Source of the DNA: Holophagales bacterium | Lineage (GTDB): Bacteria > Acidobacteriota > Holophagae > Holophagales > Holophagaceae | DNA: 30,265 nt | Assembly (NCBI GenBank): GCA_031281385.1 | Contig: JAITFL010000169.1 | Coordinates: 1 to 30,265, forward strand | Direction of reading: 5' to 3' | Shown here: piece after piece, positions 14,339 to 23,042 of the stretch | How positions within the stretch are numbered: position 1 is the first letter of the stretch | Layout of the letters: the number at the start of each line of letters is the position of its first letter | The notes under the pieces: generated by a model | What the model was told of the DNA's origin: nothing | Seen by the model: the letters and a program-made list of their open reading frames with translations, nothing else | The model's database searches: none | Made by a program: the position numbers and the translations under genes

Positions 14339-17300
14339 TCAGTGCGTCCACCGTATAGAGCATCCGGCCTCGACCTTTAGCTGCTGTTCAAGGTCGGGGC
14401 TGTAGTTTATGCGGTGCTTCGCGCCTACCCTTATTTTTACTGTCTCGCCCTTTGCCGTCCTGTACTCCATCGCTATTGGCAGCGACCCGGCGTTTTGGCC
14501 CAGTATCGCCAATAGCCTTTGCGGGTACTCGCCTTGTGGAAGCTCTATGACGGCCCCTGTGATGCCGCGCCCTTGATAGCTTTCCAGCGGCTCCAGTTTT
14601 TTTGCGTATATCGTGACCTTAAACTGATCCCCTTGGGCTTCTTCCGCATTTTCGGCATTTGCTGGGCTTTCAGTCGCCTCAAGCCTTAGCTCGCCCGTCA
14701 CCATTACCAACTGCTCTGGCACGACCAAGTGCCTGTAGTCGTCGTAGGGGCGGGTCTTCCTCCTGGCCACTGTGTCATAGGACGAGGACATCAACAAGGC
14801 ATCCGCTTTGTCCGTAAGGTCTTCTAGCTCCAAAATAGCCCAAGGTTCGCCATTTTTGTTCGTTTTGTTTGACGCATTTGAGATCATTGCCGCTATGCTG
14901 ACCTCCGACTTGTCCTTTATCTTGTCCAGCGCGGCCAGCTCCTTTATTTTGGCTATGCTGCCAATTGTGTGTACCTTTATTGCGTCGATGTACTCTTCCA
15001 ATGGGTGTCCTGACACATAGAGGCCAAGGGTCTCTTTTTCGGCCTTTAGTCTCTCGCGGCGGCCCCATGGCTCGATGCCCTCTGGCACGTTCCATGAATC
15101 GCCCAGCGCGGCCATCTCGGCGTCATCGAATAGGCTGATGCCCAATTCTGGGCTGTTGCCCTTGCTGGCGTTCTCAATGGCGCTTGGCAAGCCCTGCAAA
15201 AGGGCGGCCCTGTTTGGCTCTAGGCTGTCGAAGGCCCCGGCCTTGATGAGGCTCTCCCACACTTTTTTGTTGGCCTTGTGCAGGTCAGAGGACTTTAGGG
15301 CGTGAAAAAAGTCCGTGAACGCCCCGCCCTCTTCCTGCCTGGCTTCCAGAATAGATTTCAGAGCGGCCTCGCCCACCCCCTTTAATGCCGCTAAGCCAAA
15401 GCGTATTTTGCCATCCTTGGTGATGGTGAACTCTTCCCCGCTCTCGTTGATGTCGGGGCCCAGCACTTCTATGCCTTGCTCGCGGCAGTTGGCTATGTAC
15501 TTGGCCACGTCATCGGTGCGCTGGCTCTTGGTGCTGAGCAGGCCGGCCATGAACTCCGTCTTATAGTTGGCCTTCAAATAGGCCGTTTCGTAGGCCAGCA
15601 TCGCGTAGGCCGCGCTATGTGACTTATTGAAGCCGTACCCTGCAAATTTTTCTATTCTGTCGAACAAGGTGGCCACTTTAGCCGCGTTGAAGCCCTTGAG
15701 CGTCCCGCGCTTGATGAAGCCGTCCTTCTCTTTTTTCATTTTTGCTGCGTCTTTTTTCCCCATTGCCCGGCGCAGCATGTCGGCCTCACCAAGGCTGAAG
15801 TCCGCTATGGCTTGGGCTATCTGCATCACCTGCTCTTGGTATAGGATCACCCCGTACGTTGGCTTTAATATATGCTCCAACTCCGGAAACAGATAGTCAG
15901 CCTGTTCGCGGCCATGCCGCGCTGCAACGTAAGTATCGCCCATCCCCGCACCCAATGGACCTGGCCTATATAGGGCGTTGAGGGCTATGAGGTCGTCAAG
16001 GCGGTCGGGCTGGAGCGAGCGCAAGAGCCGCCTCATCCCAGGGGATTCAAACTGAAAGATGCCATCGGTGTCGCCGTTGCTGAACAGCCTGAAAGTCTTG
16101 GGGTCATCGAAAGAGCGGATTTGTGCCATGTCCATGGGCGCACCAAGGCGTTTTTCTATGTAGCTCTGCACCTTGGCTATTTGGGTCAGGGTCTCCAGCC
16201 CCAAGAAGTCCATTTTCATTAGGCCGGCCTTTTCCACTTCGTCCTTTGTGTACTGCACCATCACCTTGTCGTCTTTGTCTTTGCACAGTGGGGCAAATTC
16301 CATTAGGTTGGCGGGGGCTATTATTATCCCAGCGGCATGAACTCCAGCATTCCGCGCTATGCCCTCTAGGCGCTCGGCAATGTCCATGATGTTTTTCACT
16401 TCGGGTTCATTGTTGTAGCGCTCCCGCAGTTGGCTTGACTTTTCTTTGGCATCCTTCACCTTGATGTCAAGCTCCCTTGGAATTAGCTTGGTTAGTTCGT
16501 TCCTCCAATGAAAACTCTTGTCATACACCTTGCCAACGTCCTTGATGGCTGCATTGGCTTTTAGTTTGTTGATGGTGACTATGTTACAGACTCTGTCTCT
16601 TCCGTATTTTTCTGTTACGTAATCAATCACTTTTTGCCGCCCGTCCCGGCAAAAATCAATGTCAACATCGGGCATGGATATGCGTTCAGGGTTTAGGAAG
16701 CGCTCGAAAAGCAGCTCGTACTGCATTGGGTCTATGTCAGTTATCTTGAGCGCCCACGCGACAATGCTGCCGGCGGCCGAACCCCTGCCGGGGCCCACTG
16801 GCACACCCATCTCCCTGGCCTTGGCAATGAAGTCCCACACCATCAAAAAATAGCCAGGAAAGCCCATCTTAATGATCGTCTCTATCTCGAATTTCAGCCG
16901 CGTCCTATATTCGTCCTCTGTGTGCGTTAGCATGCCTTTAGACCACAGAGGGCGACACTCGGCAATCCTCTTCTCGAACCACTCCTTTGAGACGTGGACA
17001 AAGTACCCTTCCAGGTCGAAGCCGCTGGGGACGGGGAAATCTGGCGTGACAGGCTTTCTGGCAAGGGAATATGGTTCCACCTTTGCCGCTATCTCCAGCG
17101 TCATCTCCATCATGTCCAGCCTGTCGGGGAAAAGCAGCGACATCTCTTCGGGGGTCTTTACATAGAACTGGCTCGACGGGAAGCGCATCCTGTTCGAGTC
17201 GCTCTTGCTCTTTTGGGTGCCAATGCACAGCAGGGTGTCCTGCAGGTCGCTGTCTTCGTGGTCTAAGTAGTGTGCGTCGTTTGTGAGCACCAAGGGGATG

Positions 17301-17941
17301 CCCGTCTTTTGGGACAGTTCAAACTGCTTCGGGATAATAAGCCTCTCCGTCTCGAAGCCCTGATCCTGCATTTCTAGGTAATAATCGTCCCCGAATATCT
17401 CTTTGTGTTCCAGCGCGGCCCTTTCTGCCGATTCAAAGGTGCCATTCAGAAGGCGGGCCTGCACCTCGCCCCCAAGGCAGGCGGAAAGGCAGATGAGTCC
17501 CTTTGAGTGCTGCCCCAGCAGCTCCTTGTCTATCCTGGGTTTGTAGTAAAAGCCCTCTGTGTAGCCCAGGGAGACCATTTTTGAAAGATTGGCGAAGCCT
17601 TGTGGGTTCTTTGCCAGCAGCACCAAATGGTAGCCTGCGTCACGGTGGCCAGAGGGGTCTAGGCAGTCGTCCATGCCCTCCTGCGAGGCCGTCGAATCCA
17701 GTTTGCGGTCGTGGCGGGAGCGCGGCGCTACATAGACCTCGCACCCAAAGATAGGCTTTACCGCCCCCTTTGTCTTCTCACACTCGTCAAAGAGGCGCAT
17801 CACGCCGAACATGTTGCCATGATCCGTGACAGCCACGGCCGGCATGGAGTGCTTCAGGCACTTGTTCACCAAGTCGGGCATCCGGGTCAGCCCGTCCAAA
17901 AGGCTGTACTCCGTGTGCGTGTGCAGGTGGACAAAGCTCAT
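14339..17941 (-). CDS. dnaE: DNA polymerase III subunit alpha
   Basis: The replicative polymerase catalytic subunit; 1200 aa, slightly longer than E. coli DnaE (1160). In order: PHP domain (FVHLHTHTEYSLLDG at 3-17, with VTDHGNMFG), the PolIII palm with GPGRGSAAGSIVAWAL (about 384-399) and the catalytic PDVDIDFCRDGR (about 421-432), thumb/fingers, a tandem HhH region (KSHSAAYAMLAYETAYLKANY, GLAALKGVGEAALKSILEAR), an OB-fold (VSIAAMISNASNKTNKNGEPWA to LRLE) and a C-terminal tau-binding-type region. It is the DnaE1 form rather than PolC: there is no embedded exonuclease domain. ATG at 17941 has GAGAGAA about 7 bases upstream. It appears to be a single gene, converging with the LolA-like trio. 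Confidence 0.97.
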   Translation of the reverse strand: MSFVHLHTHTEYSLLDGLTRMPDLVNKCLKHSMPAVAVTDHGNMFGVMRLFDECEKTKGAVKPIFGCEVYVAPRSRHDRKLDSTASQEGMDDCLDPSGHRDAGYHLVLLAKNPQGFANLSKMVSLGYTEGFYYKPRIDKELLGQHSKGLICLSACLGGEVQARLLNGTFESAERAALEHKEIFGDDYYLEMQDQGFETERLIIPKQFELSQKTGIPLVLTNDAHYLDHEDSDLQDTLLCIGTQKSKSDSNRMRFPSSQFYVKTPEEMSLLFPDRLDMMEMTLEIAAKVEPYSLARKPVTPDFPVPSGFDLEGYFVHVSKEWFEKRIAECRPLWSKGMLTHTEDEYRTRLKFEIETIIKMGFPGYFLMVWDFIAKAREMGVPVGPGRGSAAGSIVAWALKITDIDPMQYELLFERFLNPERISMPDVDIDFCRDGRQKVIDYVTEKYGRDRVCNIVTINKLKANAAIKDVGKVYDKSFHWRNELTKLIPRELDIKVKDAKEKSSQLRERYNNEPEVKNIMDIAERLEGIARNAGVHAAGIIIAPANLMEFAPLCKDKDDKVMVQYTKDEVEKAGLMKMDFLGLETLTQIAKVQSYIEKRLGAPMDMAQIRSFDDPKTFRLFSNGDTDGIFQFESPGMRRLLRSLQPDRLDDLIALNALYRPGPLGAGMGDTYVAARHGREQADYLFPELEHILKPTYGVILYQEQVMQIAQAIADFSLGEADMLRRAMGKKDAAKMKKEKDGFIKRGTLKGFNAAKVATLFDRIEKFAGYGFNKSHSAAYAMLAYETAYLKANYKTEFMAGLLSTKSQRTDDVAKYIANCREQGIEVLGPDINESGEEFTITKDGKIRFGLAALKGVGEAALKSILEARQEEGGAFTDFFHALKSSDLHKANKKVWESLIKAGAFDSLEPNRAALLQGLPSAIENASKGNSPELGISLFDDAEMAALGDSWNVPEGIEPWGRRERLKAEKETLGLYVSGHPLEEYIDAIKVHTIGSIAKIKELAALDKIKDKSEVSIAAMISNASNKTNKNGEPWAILELEDLTDKADALLMSSSYDTVARRKTRPYDDYRHLVVPEQLVMVTGELRLEATESPANAENAEEAQGDQFKVTIYAKKLEPLESYQGRGITGAVIELPQGEYPQRLLAILGQNAGSLPIAMEYRTAKGETVKIRVGAKHRINYSPDLEQQLKVEAGCSIRWTH

Positions 17942-17997
17942 GCGTCCATTCTCTCATACCGAGGTCGGGGGATAGTTCAAATTGGCGATTAACGCTA

Positions 17998-18033
17998 GAG
18001 CCACCTGCAAAATTATCGTTTTGCATGTGGCTC
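17998..18033. terminator. long hairpin between the repeat protein gene and dnaE
   Basis: GAGCCAC-c-TGCAAAA (17998-18012), loop TTATCG, TTTTGCA-t-GTGGCTC (18019-18033): 14 base pairs with one mismatch. It lies 57 bases after the stop of the 826-aa gene on the minus strand and upstream of dnaE. There is no T-run. It is likely a 3'-end stabiliser or terminator, or a palindromic repeat. Confidence 0.5.
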
Positions 18034-18089
18034 AATAGGGGAAATGCTATAGTATTTTCCGGAGGTCACGACCGCCCAAACGAACTATA

Positions 18090-20570
18090 CTACCAAGGGT
18101 CAAGCGGCGGGCGTTTGTTGCTGACAAAGACTAGGCTACTGTCGTCATAGCCAGTGCTGTTGAAGCTGTGCAGCACCTCTCCGTTCTTCCAGACAATTGC
18201 CGTGCCGGGTTCTTTCCATGTGTAGCCTTGGAAGCCCGATGCGTACACGTCGGAGCCATGCACGAATATGGACCAGACGGTGACAGACGATTTGCCGTCA
18301 AGATTAAGTGTGCGCAGTTCTTTGCCGTTCTTCCAGATCATGCCCAGGTTGCCGTCCTTCCGGGTGTCGGTGTCCCACCTCGATGCGTACACGTCGCCGC
18401 CCGTGACAAAGAGGGCGTTCACGGCGGCGTTCCCGGCGTCCGCCACGCGGTCACGGACGCCTGCCCCTCCGCGTTTATCCCCCTCTTCCACTAAGCGATA
18501 GAGAACGCGCCCATTCTTCCAGACAGTGGCCACGTTGATGCCCTTGGCGTTCTTCTCACGCCCCCCGGCGTACACGTCGCCATCGGATACGAAAACCGCA
18601 AGGACAAGGGCGTCCCTGCTGCCATCCGTCAGGCGGTATAGGACGCTGTCGTTTTTCCAAACAGTGGCAACGGTATTGCCCTTCCGGTTCCTTTCGCTCC
18701 CACCGGCGTACACGTTGCCGTCGGAGACAACAACGGATCTGATGTCCCCTTCGTGTTGGCCCTCGTGCGTCAGGAAATGGAGCAGGGAGCCGTTTTTGGT
18801 TATCGCGGACCTGTAGTCTATCCAAGTCCCTTTGTACGTGTCTCCGTCAGACTGGCAGTATGGGCCAATGCTGAAGCCGTCATAGCGGTATGGCTCGACC
18901 TCTTTGGCGTCCTCCCAGTAGTGCCACTCATCGCCGTTGCGGTAGATGGTGTACACACTCGACGGCCCGCTTGGATCGTCTGCCTGTGCCGCCCTTGCCG
19001 CCTCTAACTCGGCCGCCGCTCTTGCCGCTGCCGCCGCCGCCATTGCCATGGCCTCCACCTCGGCCTTTGCGTACGACTCCTCGTCGACGAAGACCAGGCT
19101 CCGGTCGTTGAAACCTGCGCTGTTAAGGCGGTGCAGGGTCTTGCCATTCTTCCAGACTGTTGCAAAACCTGTATCCCGCTTGGCACCTGAGAAGCCAGAG
19201 GCGAATACATCGGTGCCTTGAACGAAGAGCGACCTGACAACGGCAGAGGTGTCTCCGCCAGGGTTCAAGCGGTACATGACGGAGCCGTTTTTCCAGACCA
19301 AACCCAGACCTCCGCTCCCGTTGGTCTCCCATCCTCCTGAATACACGATGTTGCCGGTGACATAGAGGGCGTCCACCTCAGCGTTCTTCTTGCCGTCTGT
19401 CAGGCTGTGAAGCACAAGCCCATTCTTCCAGATGGTGGCCACGCTTATGCCCTTGGAGTTCTTGTCTCGTCCGCCGGCGTACACATCGCCGTTGTAGATG
19501 AAAACTGCATAGACCATGGCATCTCCGTTGCCATTCGTCAGGCGGTACAGGACTTTGCCGTCCTTCCAGACTGTGGCCACATTGTTGCCCTGCTTGTTCT
19601 TTTCACCCCCGCCGGCGTACACGCTGCCGTTGGAGACAAGAATGGCACTGATGTCCGCTTCGTAACTCCCATCCGTCAAGTAGTGGAACAGTGAGCCGTT
19701 TTTGGCTATCACCGTTCTGTTACCTGTTTTGCCCGCCATGTAGCTTTCGCCCCCTGACTGGCAATTCATGCCAACGCTGAAGCCGTCATAGCGGTACGGC
19801 TCGACTTCCCGGTCGTCCTTCCAGTAGTGCCACTCTTTGGCGTTGCGGCTGATGGTGTACACGCTCGGTTGTCCGCCTGCCTCGGCTGTCTGCGCCTCCA
19901 GCGCGGCTCTTGCCGCTGCTGCTGCGGCGGCAGCCGCAGCCATGGCTTCGGCCTCGGCCTTTGCGTACGTCGCCTCGTCCGTCTCCAGCAGTCTCTTGAT
20001 GACCGCCACGCCAGCGTTGCGCATCTCGCCAATGCCGCCGGATACGTACTCGCTGTCGCCCCTCACGGCGCCAGTCTCCACGTTTATGACCTTGCACTCC
20101 AGTACAACCTTGGCCTCCTTCATCAGCTTGCTGATGCAGACGTAAGGGACACCCAGCTTTTCGCCCAACACCTTCGCGCCCACCTCGTCGTACAGGGAGC
20201 CGCTCCGCTCCATCTCCCTCATGAGCTGTGCCTCGCTCTTGCCTTCGATGCTCTGCAAAACGAGACGCGCCAGTTCCTTCACGATCTGGCCCGAGCTCAG
20301 CCCATCGTACAGCTTGTAGCCAGAGCTTGGGGCGGAGATGTATTCGGAGAACCCAGCCACCGTGGCGTTCCGCATCCCGTCGCTGATGTCCTTGTCTGTC
20401 ACAAGTGGCGGCAGGACGACTATGGTCTGCTTCTCCTTTGTGTCGCGGGAGGCTCCAGCTCCGATGCCAGCTCGGCTTTGTCGGGTTGTCTTCTCCTGTG
20501 CGCCAAGGGGGACGCAAAGAAACAACAGGGCAAGCAGCAGTGTGTGGGCAAGGGTTCCATGCAGTCTCAT
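18090..20570 (-). CDS. secreted CsgG-like protein with two tandem WKNG-repeat modules
   Basis: An 826-aa exported protein. The signal peptide is 1-24 (cleavage near PLGAQ). Residues about 45-195 resemble a CsgG/LpoB-like periplasmic domain (IVVLPPLVTDKDISDGMR; LGVPYVCISKLM; ECKVINVETGAV). Two homologous modules follow. Each opens with an Ala/Glu-rich helix (about 198-232 and 497-532: TYAKAEAEAM or SYAKAEVEAM plus poly-Ala), then an EWHYW..EVEPYRYDGFS segment (246-265; 548-567), then about five repeats of roughly 46 residues around VYAGG...VATVWKNGKVLYRLT (280-495; 580-815). The repeats look like beta-propeller blades. Module 2 carries an insert (about 694-716) in one repeat. The function is unknown; a surface or periplasmic binding/scaffold role is inference. 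ATG at 20570 has GGAG about 6 bases upstream. A gene remnant with its own stop lies 32 bases upstream on the same strand. Confidence 0.75.
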   Translation of the reverse strand: MRLHGTLAHTLLLALLFLCVPLGAQEKTTRQSRAGIGAGASRDTKEKQTIVVLPPLVTDKDISDGMRNATVAGFSEYISAPSSGYKLYDGLSSGQIVKELARLVLQSIEGKSEAQLMREMERSGSLYDEVGAKVLGEKLGVPYVCISKLMKEAKVVLECKVINVETGAVRGDSEYVSGGIGEMRNAGVAVIKRLLETDEATYAKAEAEAMAAAAAAAAAARAALEAQTAEAGGQPSVYTISRNAKEWHYWKDDREVEPYRYDGFSVGMNCQSGGESYMAGKTGNRTVIAKNGSLFHYLTDGSYEADISAILVSNGSVYAGGGEKNKQGNNVATVWKDGKVLYRLTNGNGDAMVYAVFIYNGDVYAGGRDKNSKGISVATIWKNGLVLHSLTDGKKNAEVDALYVTGNIVYSGGWETNGSGGLGLVWKNGSVMYRLNPGGDTSAVVRSLFVQGTDVFASGFSGAKRDTGFATVWKNGKTLHRLNSAGFNDRSLVFVDEESYAKAEVEAMAMAAAAAARAAAELEAARAAQADDPSGPSSVYTIYRNGDEWHYWEDAKEVEPYRYDGFSIGPYCQSDGDTYKGTWIDYRSAITKNGSLLHFLTHEGQHEGDIRSVVVSDGNVYAGGSERNRKGNTVATVWKNDSVLYRLTDGSRDALVLAVFVSDGDVYAGGREKNAKGINVATVWKNGRVLYRLVEEGDKRGGAGVRDRVADAGNAAVNALFVTGGDVYASRWDTDTRKDGNLGMIWKNGKELRTLNLDGKSSVTVWSIFVHGSDVYASGFQGYTWKEPGTAIVWKNGEVLHSFNSTGYDDSSLVFVSNKRPPLDPW
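18122..19084 (-). repeat. intragenic duplication, module 2 (residues about 496-817)
   Basis: Homologous to module 1 over its full length, in both the Ala-rich linker and the WKNG repeats, with clear nucleotide similarity too (for example the EVEPYRYDGFS-coding segment near 18870-18900 against 19770-19800). Confidence 0.8.
19085..19979 (-). repeat. intragenic duplication, module 1 (residues about 198-495)
   Basis: First copy of the Ala-rich linker plus five WKNG-type repeats. Both copies end in a ...SLVFV strand (491-495 and 812-816), so the duplicated unit runs from the linker to this strand. Confidence 0.8.
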
Positions 20571-20602
20571 GTGGGCTCCGTTTTTCCCGTTTTGGGATTT
20601 GG

Positions 20603-20773
20603 CTATTGGATTTCTAGGTAAACCAGCGTCTGGTTGACCAGTTGGTAAGCTATCTCACCGAAGGTTATGGGGCCGCTCATCTTCTCGACGACCTTCCCCT
20701 CCAATTCAGAATACAGGAAGTTGAGTATGCAGTTGCAGGTAAAAACTGGCGAGGTGCGTTTCGCCGTAGCCGA
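20603..20773 (-). pseudogene. C-terminal remnant of an unidentified protein
   Basis: Minus-strand frame of 56 codons between a TAG at 20776-20774 and the stop at 20605-20603. The second half reads like real protein: CNCILNFLYSELEGKVVEKM, then SGPITFGEIAYQLVNQTL and VYLEIQ. There is no plausible start with a ribosome-binding site, except a late ATG that would give only 25 residues. The 5' end runs into the two-hairpin repeat, as if the repeat truncated the gene. It ends 32 bases before the 826-aa gene on the same strand, so it was probably the upstream gene of that operon. No family is recognised. Confidence 0.35.
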
Positions 20774-20806
20774 CTAATCCAAAATTACATGGACTCAATT
20801 TTGGAT
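20748..20806 (-). repeat. two-hairpin dispersed repeat, copy 1
   Basis: Read on the minus strand: ATCCAAAATT (20806-20797), 10-base loop, AATTTTGGAT (20786-20777), then a GC-rich tail (to 20748) containing AGTCGGCTACGGCGAAACGC and ending CTCGCC. The tail can form a second hairpin, GGCGA/TCGCC. The same architecture, with a near-identical tail, occurs at 30068-30129. Confidence 0.65.
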
Positions 20807-20880
20807 CAGAAATGGAGTAAAAGGCAGCACTTGTCGGGCATTTAGTGCTGGGTGTGCATTGTTTCTGCCCTTTTGGATGA

Positions 20881-20909
20881 TTGACATTCCATGCACTTCG
20901 ATATATACT
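20881..20909 (+). promoter_or_regulatory. near-consensus sigma70 promoter of the TonB receptor gene
   Basis: TTGACA (20881-20886), exactly 17 bases, TATACT (20904-20909). The start would be near 20916, giving a leader of about 68 bases. I see no obvious Fur-type inverted repeat over the promoter. Confidence 0.75.
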
Positions 20910-20983
20910 GTAAAGCCTAACGGCCAAGAAACCTGCGCCGTAACTTTCATTTTTTTTAATTCATCTCTATTGGGAGAAGCTAA

Positions 20984-23020
20984 ATGCTTACGAAACTTGG
21001 AAGAACCGCCGCCCTGCTTGTAGCTTCGGGGCATATCTTTGCATCCGCGCTGCATGAGGATTCACCGAAAATCGCCGGGAGCAGTGTGGCTGGGCAGGAA
21101 AAGCAAGACGACAAAAAAAATGAAAAGCCCGAAAAAAAAGACAAAAAAAAGGAACCCAAGATCGGAGAAGTAACGGTGGTCATCACGGCAGACAAGGAAG
21201 TGCTGGAACACGTCCACTCCCGCGTTACCTCTGAAATGATGGAATCGCTGAACGCCGCCAACGTGGCCGAAGCGCTTTTTTTGCTGCCCGGGGCCAGCTT
21301 TGACTTGAACTCGCGCTATGAGATGACTATAAATGTGCGCGGCAACGATTCTAGTCGCGTACCGGTCTTTTTGGATGGCATCCCCAGCTATGTCCCATGG
21401 AACGGCCAGATGGACTTTGGGCGCTTTTCGACGTTTGACCTTGCCGAAATACAAGTGGCAAAGGGCTTCAACTCTGTGGCCTTTGGGCCCAACACGATTG
21501 GCGGGGCAATAAACCTAGTCACCAGAAAGCCCAGCGAAAAATTTGAGGGCAACGCCATTCTGGGGGCCTCGGACGGAAACATGAAAACGGCCGCAGTGAA
21601 CGTTGGCAGCAGACTCGACAGGTTTTATGTGCAGGCGGGTGGCAGCTTCCGCGACAGCGGCAATTTCAAGGTGTCATCAGTGTCAAACTTCCCGAACACG
21701 GGGCTTGCAGAGGAAGGGCGACGCCTCAATAGTGATTATAAAGATTCCAAGATGTCGGCAAAGGTCGGCTTTGCCCCCGCCATTGGCGAATTTGTCATCG
21801 GCTACATGATGCAAAAGGGGGAAAAAGGACAGCCAGTGGCAACGGAAGGCAGCCGCCAATTTCGAAGGTGGCCGACTTGGGACAAGGAAGACATCTACTT
21901 TCTTTCCAATATCGCGCTGGGGGCAGACAGCTATGTGAAAGTGAGAGCCTACCACGATACCTACAAAAACATACTGAACATGTACAGATCCAATGACATC
22001 ACGTACACACAGCTTCAAAGCACAAGCATCTATGACGATTTCACCAATGGGGGTACTTTGGAAGTCGGCACCGCAATGTTTGGCAAGCAGAGCATCAGAG
22101 CAATAGCGCAATTTAAGACAGACGTGCATAGGGCCGGGGCTGACGACAAGAATAGGGAAAATTGGAGTAGCTATAAAGACCAGCTAACTTCAATTGGCAT
22201 AGAGGATTCGATCACGGTAAACAGCAAATTGGACTTGTCCCTCGGCGTTGGGCTGGACGCGCAAAAACCCTTGGAGACGGGCGGTTACGCCATGAAAAGT
22301 CAGTCGTTTTTGCAGGGGCAATTTGGGGCGTTTTGGAAAACCACAGACAAGGTGCAGACCTACATTACTTTTTCCCGAAAAGACAGGTTCCCAACTTTGA
22401 GCAACAGGCTTTCCTCAAACAGTGGTCAAGCCTTGAAAAATCCAGATTTAAGACCTGAATTGTCAACCAATTACGATATTGGCGCGAAGGCATCTTTGCT
22501 GTCTTGGCTCAGGGTCGAAGGGGCGGTGTTTTATAGCGACATCACCGATTTGATTGACAGGGTCACACTCAACGCTCCGGGGCCAAACGGGGAGGAATAC
22601 CAATACCAAAATGTCGGAAAAGTAAAGCACCAAGGCATAGAGCTCTCTTTCAACATCAAGCCGGTGCCTTGGTCTGAAACTGGCATTTTTTACACATATC
22701 TGCACCGCGAAAACATCAGCAGCCCTGATGTCAGGCTTAGGGGGGTGCCAAAAAATAGGATAACCGGCTATACAAAAGTCGAACCCTTTAAATGGCTTTA
22801 CTTTATGGCAAACTTGCAATGCCAAGACAACGTTTGGGCCAACGATACCAGGCGGCTGTCGGGCTTCACCACCTTAAATGCGACAATTGGCTACAAACCT
22901 ATTAAGGGGCTGCAGTTCGATGGTGGTTTTTCAAACTTGCTTGACAAGGACTACCAGCTAACGCTTGGCTATCCGCTGCCCGGCCGTACTTGGTTCGTCA
23001 ATGGGCGATATAATTTCTAG
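20984..23020 (+). CDS. TonB-dependent outer-membrane receptor
   Basis: Outer-membrane 22-strand beta-barrel transporter energised by TonB-ExbBD; 678 aa. The signal peptide is about 1-22 (MLTKLGRTAALLVASGHIFA...). A highly charged Lys/Glu/Asp stretch (about 38-62: QEKQDDKKNEKPEKKDKKKE) precedes a TonB-box-like EVTVVITA (about 65-72). The plug domain spans about 75-195 with VAEALFLLPGASFDL, INVRGNDSSRVPVFLDGIP, LAEIQVAKGFNSVAFGPNTI and GGAINLVTRKP. The barrel ends with the canonical aromatic C-terminus (WFVNGRYNF). The barrel motif NKDRFPTLSNRLSSNSG-type region (PDLRPELSTNYDIGAKA) is typical of siderophore/cobalamin-type receptors. The substrate cannot be read from the sequence. It has its own strong promoter and a GGGAGAAG RBS; the next gene follows after 22 bases. 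Confidence 0.92.
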   Translation: MLTKLGRTAALLVASGHIFASALHEDSPKIAGSSVAGQEKQDDKKNEKPEKKDKKKEPKIGEVTVVITADKEVLEHVHSRVTSEMMESLNAANVAEALFLLPGASFDLNSRYEMTINVRGNDSSRVPVFLDGIPSYVPWNGQMDFGRFSTFDLAEIQVAKGFNSVAFGPNTIGGAINLVTRKPSEKFEGNAILGASDGNMKTAAVNVGSRLDRFYVQAGGSFRDSGNFKVSSVSNFPNTGLAEEGRRLNSDYKDSKMSAKVGFAPAIGEFVIGYMMQKGEKGQPVATEGSRQFRRWPTWDKEDIYFLSNIALGADSYVKVRAYHDTYKNILNMYRSNDITYTQLQSTSIYDDFTNGGTLEVGTAMFGKQSIRAIAQFKTDVHRAGADDKNRENWSSYKDQLTSIGIEDSITVNSKLDLSLGVGLDAQKPLETGGYAMKSQSFLQGQFGAFWKTTDKVQTYITFSRKDRFPTLSNRLSSNSGQALKNPDLRPELSTNYDIGAKASLLSWLRVEGAVFYSDITDLIDRVTLNAPGPNGEEYQYQNVGKVKHQGIELSFNIKPVPWSETGIFYTYLHRENISSPDVRLRGVPKNRITGYTKVEPFKWLYFMANLQCQDNVWANDTRRLSGFTTLNATIGYKPIKGLQFDGGFSNLLDKDYQLTLGYPLPGRTWFVNGRYNF

Positions 23021-23042
23021 TGTGAATCGCCAAGGAGCTTTC

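Larger units (their letters stand above)
20571..20983. other. intergenic region between divergent genes
   Basis: 413 bases with no intact gene. It holds, from left to right: the ribosome-binding site of the 826-aa gene, the C-terminal remnant of a reading frame (minus strand, 20603-20773), a two-hairpin repeat (20748-20806) and the promoter of the TonB receptor (20881-20909). Confidence 0.6.

Noticed and set aside
19827..20621. Plus-strand frame of 264 codons opposite the 826-aa gene
   Set aside because: It is a shadow of the Ala-rich linker and CsgG-like domain; the product is Leu/His/Cys-rich with no motif, while the minus strand has a signal peptide and clear repeats.
22965..23042. Upstream extension of the SUOX-fold haem protein
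   Set aside because: It would overlap the TonB receptor gene and place 26 residues before an evident signal peptide; ATG 23043 has a good ribosome-binding site.
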